NCBI GenBank assembly: GCA_037783415.1
Contig: JAZGTN010000002.1
Location: 6,572,001 to 6,636,000 of the forward strand
Origin: Leptasterias polaris
Lineage: Eukaryota; Echinodermata; Asteroidea; Forcipulatida; Asteriidae
Reading direction: 5' to 3'
DNA: 64,000 nt
Shown here: in pieces, positions 1 to 8,693 of the stretch
Numbering within the stretch: the first letter of the stretch is position 1
Layout: each line of letters starts with the position of its first letter
The notes under the pieces: model-generated
Told to the model about the DNA's origin: nothing
Seen by the model: the letters and a program-made list of their open reading frames with translations, nothing else
Databases searched by the model: none
Program-made: the position numbers and the translations under genes

Positions 1-405
1 AAAATCGTTCTCTTTTCATGACTGTTGCCTTTACACAACATCCAGGAATTGAGCACTGAGCATATGCTCTGAAAATTATACACTTGGACTTTCTTGAGTT
101 TTTCTTGTGTACAAAATGTTTGTCAAACATCAACGAGCAATATGGATAAATAACATTTACCCATTGCATCGGCAGTTTCAAAGCTCGCCATTCGTGTGCA
201 GGAATCGAAAAACTGGACTCCGTTGGAATCTTTGCAGTAAACATTTCTGTCATTGTTGCATTCGCTGTCATATTTAATGTTTCTGCTTGGATCAAGTTGT
301 CAAAATCGCAATGAGTATTCGGGCAAAATGACACATCTGCTCCTTTATCCACATCAGGGGTAGTACCCACTTTATCTTGGGAGGTATTACAGTTGCCACG
401 TGTGA
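1..405 (-). CDS. Partial open reading frame at left edge, unidentified protein
   Basis: Read on the minus strand, one frame stays open from a TGA at 531-533 down to position 1, about 175 codons, and continues beyond the window. The part right of about 421 lies in repeat and transposon sequence, so I place the coding part at or below about 405. The product has a stretch with HEWRALKLPMQW followed by a Cys-rich segment (KSKCIIFRAYAQC, then SIPGCCVK) in which Cys and basic residues are spaced as in small zinc-binding or transposon-encoded domains. No family is recognised. The 5' boundary is uncertain: a possible acceptor AG lies at 436-437 inside the repeat, and the first ATG is at 269-271. A GTAAAT at 156-161 could be a donor, but the frame stays open through it. 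It could be a host exon or part of an old transposon gene. Confidence 0.42.
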
Positions 406-420
406 GGGAGTATGACACAT

Positions 421-469
421 ACCCAGTGAGCCACCCTGTAATTGTGCAGGTATGTAGAGAACAATATAA
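421..469 (+). repeat. Left fragment of the 368-bp tandem repeat, cut by piggyBac
   Basis: These 49 bases match the segment of the tandem array that recurs near 3940-3990, 4308-4357 and 4670-4717 (core GTGAGCCACCCTGTAA). The match stops at the piggyBac left end and resumes at 3783, so this is the left part of the repeat copy into which the transposon jumped. Confidence 0.75.
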
Positions 470-483
470 CCCTATCATTACCA
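470..483 (+). repeat. piggyBac left terminal inverted repeat
   Basis: CCCTATCATTACCA at the transposon edge. It pairs with the right terminal repeat at 3769-3782 with one mismatch, at the ninth base. It sits directly after the ATAA target copy. Confidence 0.85.
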
Positions 484-700
484 GCAAATATTTCACAGTA
501 GGACCTTGCATACCAGCAGTGTGTTACCCCTCACAATGCTTCTGCACCAACGAATTTGTGTGGATTTTAATGAAGAGCGCCCCCAATGTGCAGTGAGTGA
601 TTTTTCATGTGTATTGTATGCACTGTACAGGCATACAGTCTAATCCTCCATGGTGTCAGTAAATCAAATAGCATTATAGCATACCACCAAATCTAAATCA

Positions 701-859
701 TTTTATGTCACAGAACTATTTATTGAAGGACATTAAATACAAATGAACCACAAAAAAGTGTTGACAAACGACCAAATGTACATAATTTTATGTCACTGAA
801 CTATTTATTGAAGGACATTAAATACAAATGAACCACAAAAAAGTGTTGACAAACGACCA
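701..859 (+). repeat. Direct duplication, two copies at 85-bp spacing
   Basis: A segment of about 74 bp starting TTTTATGTCA occurs at 701-774 and again at 786-859 with a single visible difference (CAGAAC versus CTGAAC), separated by about 11 bp. It lies in the non-coding left arm of the piggyBac element, downstream of the transposase stop. Subterminal repeats are common in piggyBac elements, but a binding role is not shown here. Confidence 0.8.
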
Positions 860-956
860 CCCCCTTCCCCCCTCCCCCTCCCCCCCTCTTTCAAAGTTGC
901 CTTGGATTGCGGACACACGAACACATTTTTGGCGGCAACATTGAATAGGGGGGGCA

Positions 957-973
957 GGGGGGGGGGGGGGGGG
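957..973 (+). repeat. Poly-G run of 17 within a G-rich tract
   Basis: An uninterrupted run of 17 G follows shorter G runs (948-954) and is followed by CTGGGGG. Such a tract is prone to length error in sequencing and can form G-quadruplex structure. It lies just downstream of the transposase gene. Confidence 0.85.
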
Positions 974-1017
974 CTGGGGGCTATTGTTAAAAATGCCTAC
1001 AAATATGGAGCTACATA

Positions 1018-1023
1018 TTTATT
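1018..1023 (-). terminator. Polyadenylation signal AATAAA of the piggyBac transposase
   Basis: On the minus strand AATAAA starts 12 bases after the TAA stop (1036-1038). The position is right for the transposase transcript, with a very short 3' untranslated region. Confidence 0.5.
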
Positions 1024-1035
1024 TATGCCATAAAT

Positions 1036-2625
1036 TTAAACCAAGTGCAATGTATGGTAATTCTCAAAGCAAGGAACGACGCACATTGGATATGTACATT
1101 GTTTGCAAATCATCCTCGTTTGTTTTCTCTTGTGTAATCGACGGTTACTACAAACGATGCAGTCACGTTTTCTTCCGGAAGGGTTTTTGCCAGGATAATG
1201 CATTTTCTCTATCATCCCAACAGGAAGGTTATTCGCATTGGATCGTCTACAACGCAGCATTGTAGAACGCTCCCAACCCGTGAGCAAGCCGTCTATAACT
1301 TGAATACGGAAGTCAAGATTACTGACATGCTTATTTGTTGGTATGCCGTTGAAAATTACCGTAGCATTGAGCATACATATGTTCAACAAACAAAAAAACA
1401 CCCGTTTCCACCATTTCAAACTTCTGTGTGTATGCGTGTAGTACTGACAAATTTGATTAGCGAGATCTGTTCCTCCCATGAATTTGTTGTAGTAATCTAT
1501 AGATTTTGGCTTAGCAATTTCACGCAATCCACTTTCGCTTTTCTTACACCGAATTTTTTTCATTATTACTTGGCAATCGCCTACATTTGTTAGGAATACA
1601 ACATTTTTGTTATCACGCCAAACAATGCATAACTGACCAGCCTTCTCATAAAATTTGGGGTCATCTCCCTTTTTCATTCCATTTGTCTTTGGGTGTGCTG
1701 CACGAGGTATGCCCAGTGCCGTATAACGCACAGGCCCACTACATCCAAATCCTAGGTTGTCCATTTTTGATACCAGAGCTGGCCTGTTAAAGTAATTATC
1801 ACAATAAATTACATGTCCTTTATGTTCAAATCCATTTACAAGTTCAAGGACGACTTCTCCTGGGATGGTTAGGTCAGAGGGATGGCATTTTGCTGGGGAT
1901 GATTCGGTATTTACAGGTGGCCTTTGTGAAGTCTTCGTCTCCTTGGGAGCAGCTCCTGTGTACAATACCCAAGAGCACGTGTAACCAGTCTCCGACTCAT
2001 TCAAAGAGAATGCCTTCATTCCCCATTTGACCGGTTTTCTGGGCATGTACTGTAGAAACCCGATTCTTCCCTTAAATTTGATCATACTCTCATCAGGAGA
2101 TAAGTTCTGTCCAGGGTAATACAGGTTGCGAAATTTGGGGAGGATGACATCCAGCAAAGGCCTAACTTTCTTAAGCTTGTCACATCCAGAGGCTGGTTGA
2201 GGCAACTGGTTGTCAGACAGGTGAAAAAATCTCATAATGGAACTAAATCTATTTCTGGACATAATGGATGGATACAATGGCGTGAGTAGAACTTCAGATG
2301 TTGACCAGTACATGCTGTACTGAGGTGACTTGTTGATACCCATAGCAAGCAGGAGTGCGACAAATGCCATCATTTCATTTAAGTGAGTGGGGGTCCAGGA
2401 CGTTTGTGAAGCACTTTGTTCTGCGTAGCGGTTTGTTTCGTCTACAAGCATATCCCAAACCGTACTGCAAAAGAACAACTGGAATACCTGTGTTGCAGAA
2501 AGTCCTGTAAAATCACTGGTGGGGCCGGCATCTCCGGTGAATTGCATCGGCTTCCTGTTGAGACGACCGATCTCTTTCCAACCCGATCTGAAGTCTGGTT
2601 TCTTCCGTGTAGATTTAGCGTTTTC
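1036..2625 (-). CDS. piggyBac transposase, exon 2 (catalytic core and zinc-binding C terminus)
   Basis: This exon encodes 529 residues of a DDE_Tnp_1_7 transposase, which cuts and pastes the element at TTAA sites. Exon numbering here counts from the splice junction. The three catalytic Asp lie in SPDESMIKFKGR (about residue 178), VIYCDNYFNR (about 276) and FMGGTDLANQ (about 387). The C terminus (about 489-524) has a CxxC...CxxC...C...C...H cysteine-rich domain of the kind that binds the transposon ends. An open frame runs nine codons farther upstream from a TTG with no ATG. The bases just before 2625 form a long pyrimidine run ending CTGCAG, a strong splice acceptor, so I take 2625 as the exon start. 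It joins exon 1 at 3340-3525 in phase 0, giving about 591 residues, the usual length for this family. No frameshift or internal stop is seen. Confidence 0.9.
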   Translation of the reverse strand, partial: ENAKSTRKKPDFRSGWKEIGRLNRKPMQFTGDAGPTSDFTGLSATQVFQLFFCSTVWDMLVDETNRYAEQSASQTSWTPTHLNEMMAFVALLLAMGINKSPQYSMYWSTSEVLLTPLYPSIMSRNRFSSIMRFFHLSDNQLPQPASGCDKLKKVRPLLDVILPKFRNLYYPGQNLSPDESMIKFKGRIGFLQYMPRKPVKWGMKAFSLNESETGYTCSWVLYTGAAPKETKTSQRPPVNTESSPAKCHPSDLTIPGEVVLELVNGFEHKGHVIYCDNYFNRPALVSKMDNLGFGCSGPVRYTALGIPRAAHPKTNGMKKGDDPKFYEKAGQLCIVWRDNKNVVFLTNVGDCQVIMKKIRCKKSESGLREIAKPKSIDYYNKFMGGTDLANQICQYYTHTHRSLKWWKRVFFCLLNICMLNATVIFNGIPTNKHVSNLDFRIQVIDGLLTGWERSTMLRCRRSNANNLPVGMIEKMHYPGKNPSGRKRDCIVCSNRRLHKRKQTRMICKQCTYPMCVVPCFENYHTLHLV

Positions 2626-3339
2626 CTGCAGTAGGAAAGAGGGAAGAGGCAATATGCATCAGGGCGCTGTAGATCTATCACTTTACGTAAAGTGTGCTAT
2701 ATGCAGAGTTATTTGAGGACCCAGATTGATGAAAATTTTATTATGTAACCTTCTCGTTCCACAAATATAGGGCAAGGGGGTGGGGAAGGGGTGAGAAGGG
2801 AAAGGGGTGGGGGAAGGGGTGAGAAGGGAAAGGGGTGGGGGAAGGGGAAAGAAGTGGGGGAGGGGTGTGCATGCAGTTGCCATGTCAAATTGTGGTAATT
2901 AACTTTCCCATTGTTTTTGTGCTTTTTAGTGTAATAGTCCTTATCGCCAATAATAATAATAACACTTAGATAGCGCTGGTATCTTAACCGAGGGTTAATT
3001 CATTGCGTTGCACCAACACAGGGCGCCCTTCCGCAAACCATTATGGGATAATTCTTTACATCCAACATGGCCGCCAATGGTGGCCCATCGTTGATGGTCT
3101 TTTTGTATTCATTGTTGCCCGAGTCTACACATCATAACTTTAAGTGACAAACTTAATAATTCAGAACGCCCGCAGAAACGCCATTTTATTGTTCTATGTA
3201 CCTTTAAGAGCCATTGTCCTAAATCAAATTAAAAGCCAATGTAAAAAGGGGTACTTTTGGACAAATTTATGCCCAAGTTATTCCTGCCCTCTAACTGCAT
3301 GCACGGTCATGACCTACTCCCTAAAAACATCGTGCTTAC
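2626..3339 (-). other. Intron of the piggyBac transposase
   Basis: The minus-strand donor is CAG|GTAAGC at the 3340/3339 junction and the acceptor is CTACTGCAG| before 2625. The intron is 714 bp, phase 0. It holds a G-rich minisatellite and otherwise no recognisable feature. Confidence 0.75.
2769..2862 (+). repeat. G-rich minisatellite (GGGGTGGGGAAGGGG type)
   Basis: Roughly 30-bp units made of GGGGTGGGG, AAGGGG and TGAGAAGGGAAA repeat about three times on the plus strand. Many runs of three or more G make G-quadruplex folding plausible. It lies inside the transposase intron. Confidence 0.75.
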
Positions 3340-3525
3340 CTGCTCCACCTCGCTCGCCGATTCGCTGGAGGTTGATTCACCACCATCCTGCGTGTCGATC
3401 TCCCCTTCCGAGTCGATCTCCCCTTCCGAGTCGATCTCCCCTCCTTCCGAGTCGATCTCCCCTCCTTCCGAGTCGCTGTCTGCAAATATCTCGGCCAAAA
3501 TTTCTGCATTTCTATCGCCGTCCAT
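3340..3525 (-). CDS. piggyBac transposase, exon 1 (acidic N terminus)
   Basis: The exon starts at ATG 3523-3525 in a good Kozak context (A at -3, G at +4) and encodes 62 residues ending SASEVEQ, followed directly by a consensus donor GTAAGC. The product is strongly acidic: MDGDRNAEILAEIFADSDSE, then four repeats of (G)GEIDSE. Acidic, Ser/Asp-rich N termini are typical of piggyBac transposases. Reading phase and strand match exon 2 at 1036-2625. The Asp/Glu repeats come from an 18/21-bp DNA minisatellite at about 3389-3467, so their number may vary between copies. The call rests on splice signals and composition rather than transcript evidence. Confidence 0.75.
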
Positions 3526-3589
3526 AATGTTGCAGCCACTTGTTCGTTTGAATGAATGCGCGCCAACAGGTCCGCGGCCGGGGGGACGC

Positions 3590-3597
3590 TATAAATA
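3590..3597 (-). promoter_or_regulatory. TATA-like element upstream of transposase exon 1
   Basis: The plus strand shows TATAAATA, which is TATTTATA on the gene strand, 65-72 bases upstream of the ATG. It could direct transposase transcription from the right arm of the element. This is a motif call only. Confidence 0.3.
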
Positions 3598-3768
3598 ACA
3601 ATGGGATTAACGAATTCGCCAATAGAGGGCGCCCTTGTTACTTTCTCAATAAGCATTATGGGTGGGGACCAATAAGCGCCACTGGTTGTTAAACAATACA
3701 TTTGACAAGGTGCCATATGGAGCCCTGGTCGGGAAGAATGACCCCAAATATGTGCCATTTGTCGCCCG

Positions 3769-3782
3769 TGGTACTGATAGGG
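3769..3782 (-). repeat. piggyBac right terminal inverted repeat
   Basis: Minus-strand reading CCCTATCAGTACCA, abutting TTAA at 3783-3786. Its partner is at 470-483. Confidence 0.85.
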
Positions 3783-4797
3783 TTAAGCTCAATTATGTTA
3801 AATTTTAAACAATATCTGCCGCGTCCTTTTTGAGATATTGATTCTTGAAGTTACGCGCCATGTTAAAAATGCAAAACGTTTATTTCTTAGCAAGTGGGTA
3901 ACATACCGTACCGGTAGTGGTCAGTAAAATAAGAAATACCCAGTGAGCCACCCTGTAAATTTGCAGGTTTGTAGAAAACAATATAAGCTCAATTATATTG
4001 AATTTTAAACAATTTCTGCCGCGTCCTAGATATGGATTCTTGGAGTACGGATTCTTGCAATTACACTCCATGTTTAACAATGCAAAAAGTTTATTTCTTA
4101 GCGAGTTGGTAACATACCGTACCGTTTGCAGGTTTGTAGAGAACAATATAAGCTCAATTATGTTGAATTTTAAACAATTTCTGCCGCGTCCTTTTGTAGA
4201 TATGGATTCTTGAAGTTACGCGCCATGTTAAAAACGCAAAACGTTTATTTCTTAATAGCAAGTGGGTAACATACCGTACCGGTAGTGGTCAGTAAAATAA
4301 GAAATACCCTGTGAGCCACCCTGTAAATTTGCAGGTTTGTAGAAAACAATATAAGCTCAATTATATTGAATTTTAAACAATTTCTGCCGCGTCCTAGATA
4401 TGGATTCTTGGAGTACGGATTCTTGCAATTACACTCCATGTTTAACAATGCAAAAAGTTTATTTCTTAGCGAGTTGGTAACATACCGTACCGTTTGCAGG
4501 TTTGTAGAGAACAATATAAGCTCAATTATGTTGAATTTAAAAAAAATTCTGCCGCGTCCTTTTGTAGATATGGATTCTTGAAGTTACGCGCCATGTTATA
4601 CAATGCAAAAAGTTTATTTCTTAGGGAGTGGGTAATATACCGTACCGGTAGTGGTCAGATAAGAAATCCCCGGTGAGCCACCCTGTAATTTTGCAGGCCT
4701 GTAGTGTACATAATATTAGTTCAAACATATTAAAATTTGAAAAAGATTCGGCCGCGTCTCTTTTGAGATATGGATTCTTGAAGTTACGCGCCATGTG
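3783..4797 (+). repeat. Tandem repeat, 368-bp period made of two related halves
   Basis: The landmark GTGAGCCACCCTGTAA recurs at about 3943, 4311 and 4673. Between landmarks the unit contains two diverged halves (about 170 and 198 bp), each carrying ACAATATAAGCTCAATTA, TCTGCCGCGTCC, ATGGATTCTTG and GTAACATACCGTACCG. The structure is therefore a dimeric higher-order repeat. Neighbouring copies are nearly identical, while the last one (from about 4680) is more diverged and fades near 4797. Small open frames inside it repeat with the unit and carry no recognisable protein. Confidence 0.85.
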
Positions 4798-5375
4798 TCT
4801 TCAGCGAGCTATATGAGTCTCCGTCAAAGATGAAATGCTCTATTTATATTTTCGTTATATATTGAGCATTTACGTTACACATTGTTCAATCTGTCTGATT
4901 ACGCTAGTGAGATAATTTTTTAATCTCATCCACTCATTTCTGGGTGAAATAATCTCGTAGAGTTAAGGAAAAACATTACTATTTTCTGGCTCTGAATGTC
5001 CTTTTGGTATTATTTATATATACAAATATTGTGAATGGCCTTGTTGAGACACCGTAGTAATTTGTGTGCGCGTAATGTGAGGCTGAATCTGGTGCTAGCT
5101 TGACACTGAATCCGGTGCTGAATCTGGTGCTAGCTTGACGCTGCCCACTTAGGCATCATTTGAAATGAAGTAAACTACGTAGCTACCATCAAGAATTACA
5201 TTTTATAACGTAACTTACCACATTGAAATTGATCTCCTTCTCGGATATGGTGATGTTTGTGGGCACTTTTGATAGAGGAATGTTCTCTAAAGAGCTAAAT
5301 TTGTCAAGTTTTGTAACTGTAACCGAGGATTTTTAAATGGCTGCCGCACGAAACCCATCATGAAAGGACAGTTAG
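4798..5375. other. Non-coding stretch, no gene recognised
   Basis: AT-rich sequence without a credible reading frame or splice-site pattern. The only structure seen is a short tandem duplication at 5083-5139. Confidence 0.6.
5083..5139 (+). repeat. Short tandem duplication, 35-bp period
   Basis: CTGAATCTGGTGCTAGCTTG occurs at 5083 and again at 5118, with a partial related unit (CTGAATCCGGTG) between them. Confidence 0.75.
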
Positions 5376-5457
5376 ACTGTACATGTACACATGTACATGT
5401 ACAGTATGTACATGTACAGTGTACATTACTGTACGAATGTACTAACTGTACGCATGA
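5376..5457. repeat. TGTACATGTACA palindrome tract
   Basis: Overlapping copies of the self-complementary 12-mer TGTACATGTACA and the shorter TGTACA fill most of 5376-5425, with looser CTGTAC/GTAC units to about 5457. The tract can fold back on itself many ways. An open frame across it is an artefact of the repeat. Confidence 0.8.
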
Positions 5458-5547
5458 CTGTGAGTCTGAGCGTCGACTAGACTGTGTTTTATGTGAATAT
5501 TTAGAGTATTGGGGCGTGGCTAACCACTTAATTTACATACTACACGA

Positions 5548-6132
5548 TTATTTATATATGATGAAAGCAACGCAAAGTCATTATTTAGTATATCATAGCC
5601 TCGTTCGCTTAGTTGTAAAGTAATAGTTTTCCTTATTTATATATAAATGTGTGGTTCAAAATTCTTTATTTACAAATAAATGTTGTCAGCCGATATTATT
5701 TATATATAAGTATAATGATCCGCAAAATTATATGTATATAATGAAAGCTGCCTAACAATTATTTATTATATAATTGCATGTGTAAAATAAATTATTTACA
5801 TATAAATTTTGTCAGTCGTCATTATTTATATATAAGTGTAATGATCCGTTAAATTATATATATATATAATGAAAGTTGTCCAGAAATTATATACATATAA
5901 TTGCATGTGCAAAGTTAATTATTTATATATAAAAGTCTATCCGTCGACATTATTTGTAAATAATGAAATTGTGTTTAAGATTATATATATATAATGAAAG
6001 CTTTCATACGATTATATATAAACAATTGTGTGGTGCAAAACTGATTATTTGTAAATAAAGATTAAATAATGGTTAAATAATGAATTATATATTATATAAT
6101 GAATTATTTGTAAATAATTGCGTTAAATAATA
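5548..6132. repeat. Array of AT palindromes with four recurring spacers (about 127-bp unit)
   Basis: About sixteen to eighteen near-palindromic 14-16-mers of the form TTATTTATATATAA recur roughly every 30 bp. The spacers between them fall into four kinds that come round in order: one with ATGATCCG, one starting TGAAAG, one with TTGCATGTG, and one with GTCAGTCGTC. The spacer landmarks recur at about 125-130 bp (TGAAAG at 5742, 5870 and 5995; ATGATCCG at 5715 and 5841; TTGCATG at 5774 and 5901). It is therefore a tandem repeat of a four-palindrome unit. The right end (about 6060-6132) decays into TTAAATAATG-type sequence. Confidence 0.75.
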
Positions 6133-6219
6133 AGTTTACACTTGGCGCCTCATATAGGGGGGCCTACTTTTTACACACACACTACGGACAATTTTTATAT
6201 CAGATTGTAGGTCCTTAAG

Positions 6220-7715
6220 CCTTCTCAAACTTTTCCACAGAGATGTTACCTTTTTGAAATTTACTTATGGTTGAAATCGGGTATACATTGACCCGCTGTC
6301 AAACTGCGGGAAAATAAACTGCACTGAGAACACACACAATACGCGATCTAAACGGTGACCGCGGCTGCTGCATTGAATCAACCGCAAGGTTCAGAGTCCA
6401 TCAAACGCGCTTGTAGTCTAGTCTCCGTTCAAGGTTCGTGCAACCTGATTTTAGCGTTATGCTTTGTTAGTCTCTAAAACAGTCGTCCATGCAAACCTCG
6501 TTAACAATCAATGTTAGGATCTTGATAGTGTCTGCTTTCTTAGACCATATTAGGACCTTGATCAAACCTCCATTAAGTAGTTATGATGTCATGATGACTT
6601 CATCATATTATGTCAAATTACAAGGTTTTTAAACATTAAACATTTTAATCTTTGAAAATCTATATCAAATCAAGCAAAGAGACCGTCGGTTGCCTTTTGC
6701 GGGATTATATAGAGTTATTATAGGTCTTTATTTTTCAAAGTGTACGTGACATGACATGAACTCTATTTCCGGTCGAAACCGGAAGTGCCTTGTAGCTTAA
6801 AAGTGGCAAATTTTTTCAAGTTGTTTTCAATCCAGCAAGGGTCTGGTTTACACAAAATTGACCGGTGGTGTCAAAACATCTCAAAGCGCCCTCTAGCGGC
6901 AGGTTATAAACATACCAAAATAAACTTTTACTAGATCTCTGCGGTGAAGTTTATGACAATCGTTTCAAAATTGGTATACATAATGAACTTTATGAAGACA
7001 ACATATGTGTGGTATTTCAGATTGATGACGTCATCGTGTGTCACGTGGTAATGCCTTTAAGTTTTACTTTTTGAAACCTTGCATCTCAAAAACCAAATTT
7101 TTTACTGAGTTGAAACTTGGCATAGAGATAGACAATGATAATGACTCCCTAAATCTAAAGTTACAACATGATGACCTCATTACATTTTTTTAAACAAATA
7201 TTTGAAATTTTGACCATTTATTACGGGTATTTATTGACCCGCTGTCAAACCACGGGATACACACACAATACGCGATCTAAACCAGTTACCAGTTAAACGG
7301 TGAGCGAATCAACCGCAAGGTTCAAAGTCCATCAAACATGCTTGTGGTCTAGTGTCTGTTCAAGGTTCGCGCAACCTGCTTTTGACAATATGCTTTGTTA
7401 GTCTCTAAAACAGCCGTCCATGCAAACCTTGTTAACAATCAAATTAATGCTAGGCTTTTGATCGTGTGCTTTTTAAAACTTTTGCTAAAGTGTGTAGTTT
7501 GTTACGCACCTCAAAACAGTAATAACACCAGAGTTCAACTTAATGAAATAGCTCACGCGCTGACACAGCACTGACCCCAGCGATACCCGAACACCTAGTG
7601 TTTGTTGTCACAAACACGTTAAGTCTTGTTTCAAAATTGGTAGGGAGCCTATACATAATGACCTTCATGCAGACAACATGTGTGGAGACTTAAATTAGTG
7701 ACTTCATCATGTGTC
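6220..7715 (-). repeat. Dispersed repeat family, left inverted copies
   Basis: The segments at about 6280-6530 and 7240-7450 are copies of each other at roughly 937-bp spacing (landmarks TTGACCCGCTGTCAAA and GTCTCTAAAACAG). In reverse complement they match 15455-15680. The stretch at about 7017-7155, with TGACGTCA at 7026-7033, matches 15765-15900 in reverse complement. The motif CCGAACACCTAGTGTTTG near 7580 is the inverted form of the terminus seen five times at 14.7-20.5 kb. No protein-coding capacity is seen. The class is unknown; it may be a non-autonomous transposon. Confidence 0.65.
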
Positions 7716-8195
7716 CAGCGGCGTAACTAAGGTAAATTTTTAGGGGGGGCACAAGGGGGGGCACCATTTTTTCAACTATAGATTCTTTTGCACTTTTTAC
7801 AAACTGGATCTTAATCTACGCAATGGCGGGTTCCAAACAGCCCCTCAATTAAACCAAAGGGAATATCATACATCATAATGAAACAAAGATTATTTTTTTT
7901 TTTTTTCCTTTCTTTTTTTCTCTCGTCTTTTTCGCACATCTAGAACCATGCAGTTACTGTTTGAATGTGTAGAAATAAATCATAACTGTTAACAAGGGAT
8001 TGCGAGACCGGAGTCTTTTTTTTATGGGGATTTATGTATTTGAGGACTGGCACTGTAGTATTTATTTATTACACTTTTGGGGCCATTGACAGTAGGCCTA
8101 ATCAATGTTAAAAACATTGATCTTTTTTCGAAATTGTAAAGACCCATCCGCCCCCCCCACCAATTTCGATTTTTACATATTGACAAACTATTTAA

Positions 8196-8265
8196 CAGTG
8201 TTGTAGGTCTCGAGGTCTCGGTCTTGGTCTCGGTCTCGGACTTCCAGGTCTCGACTACAACACTG
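8196..8265. mobile_element. Nested 70-bp hAT MITE with GGTCTC repeats
   Basis: It begins CAGTGTTGTAG and ends with the exact complement CTACAACACTG (11-bp perfect terminal repeats). It is bounded on both sides by the identical octamer CTATTTAA (8188-8195 and 8266-8273). The core is a run of GGTCTCG units. Perfect target duplications point to a recent insertion into the larger hAT element. Confidence 0.88.
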
Positions 8266-8670
8266 CTATTTAATATACCCTATACACTGAAGAACAAAGT
8301 AATGTTTCAAATGAAGCAGATATTTTAGATTAATGCTCTTACAGCTCAAGAGTTTTCAATGGCTTTTCCTCATGTACTAATACGATAAATGCAACGGCAC
8401 CCAGCACGTTGTGTAGCTTCATGTGACACTACTGTACCGTATTTAACGTGGCAGAATGGGGCGCGCGCGGGCGATGAGTCATCATACAATTTGCAGACGT
8501 GATTTACCGTACTCTGAAGATGTTGGTAAAAATAACAACTGTCCATTGCAAAGGTACAACAAATATGTGTGAATAAATAGAAAAATAGTTTGCTCCATAA
8601 AAGTTTATAAAACTTAACATTTTATATTATTTTATTAATTATTATAGTCTCAAAGGTTCAGATTTCAAAT

Positions 8671-8693
8671 GGGGGGGGGGGGGGGGGGGGGGG
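8671..8693 (+). repeat. Poly-G run of 23
   Basis: Uninterrupted 23 G close to the right end of the hAT-like element. The true length is uncertain, since such runs are error-prone. Confidence 0.85.

Larger units (their letters stand above)
470..3782 (-). mobile_element. Complete piggyBac DNA transposon, 3313 bp
   Basis: The left end begins CCCTATCATTACCA and the right end, read on the minus strand, begins CCCTATCAGTACCA: 14-bp terminal inverted repeats with one mismatch. The right flank is TTAA (3783-3786), the piggyBac target, and the left flank is ATAA (466-469), consistent with a duplicated TTAA carrying one later change. Removing 470-3782 and one target copy rejoins the flanking tandem repeat in register, independent support for both ends. 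Inside are a two-exon transposase on the minus strand, a 714-bp intron, and non-coding DNA at 470-1017 with a short direct duplication and a poly-G run. An intact reading frame, near-intact ends and near-intact target duplication suggest a fairly recent insertion; whether it is still mobile cannot be told. Confidence 0.9.

Noticed and set aside
2626..2652. TTG as translation start of the transposase core
   Set aside because: No ATG is present and the bases form a strong pyrimidine tract with CAG acceptor; an in-phase acidic exon with ATG and donor lies upstream.
3880..4514. Two nearly identical 88-89-codon minus-strand open frames
   Set aside because: They repeat because the 368-bp unit repeats; no domain or codon signal.
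5360..5623. 87-codon open frame with Cys/His repeats
   Set aside because: Its amino acids follow from the TGTACA tract; composition is an artefact.
5548..6132. CRISPR array (short palindromes with spacers)
   Set aside because: The spacers recur in fixed order rather than being unique, and the palindromes are AT-rich and variable.
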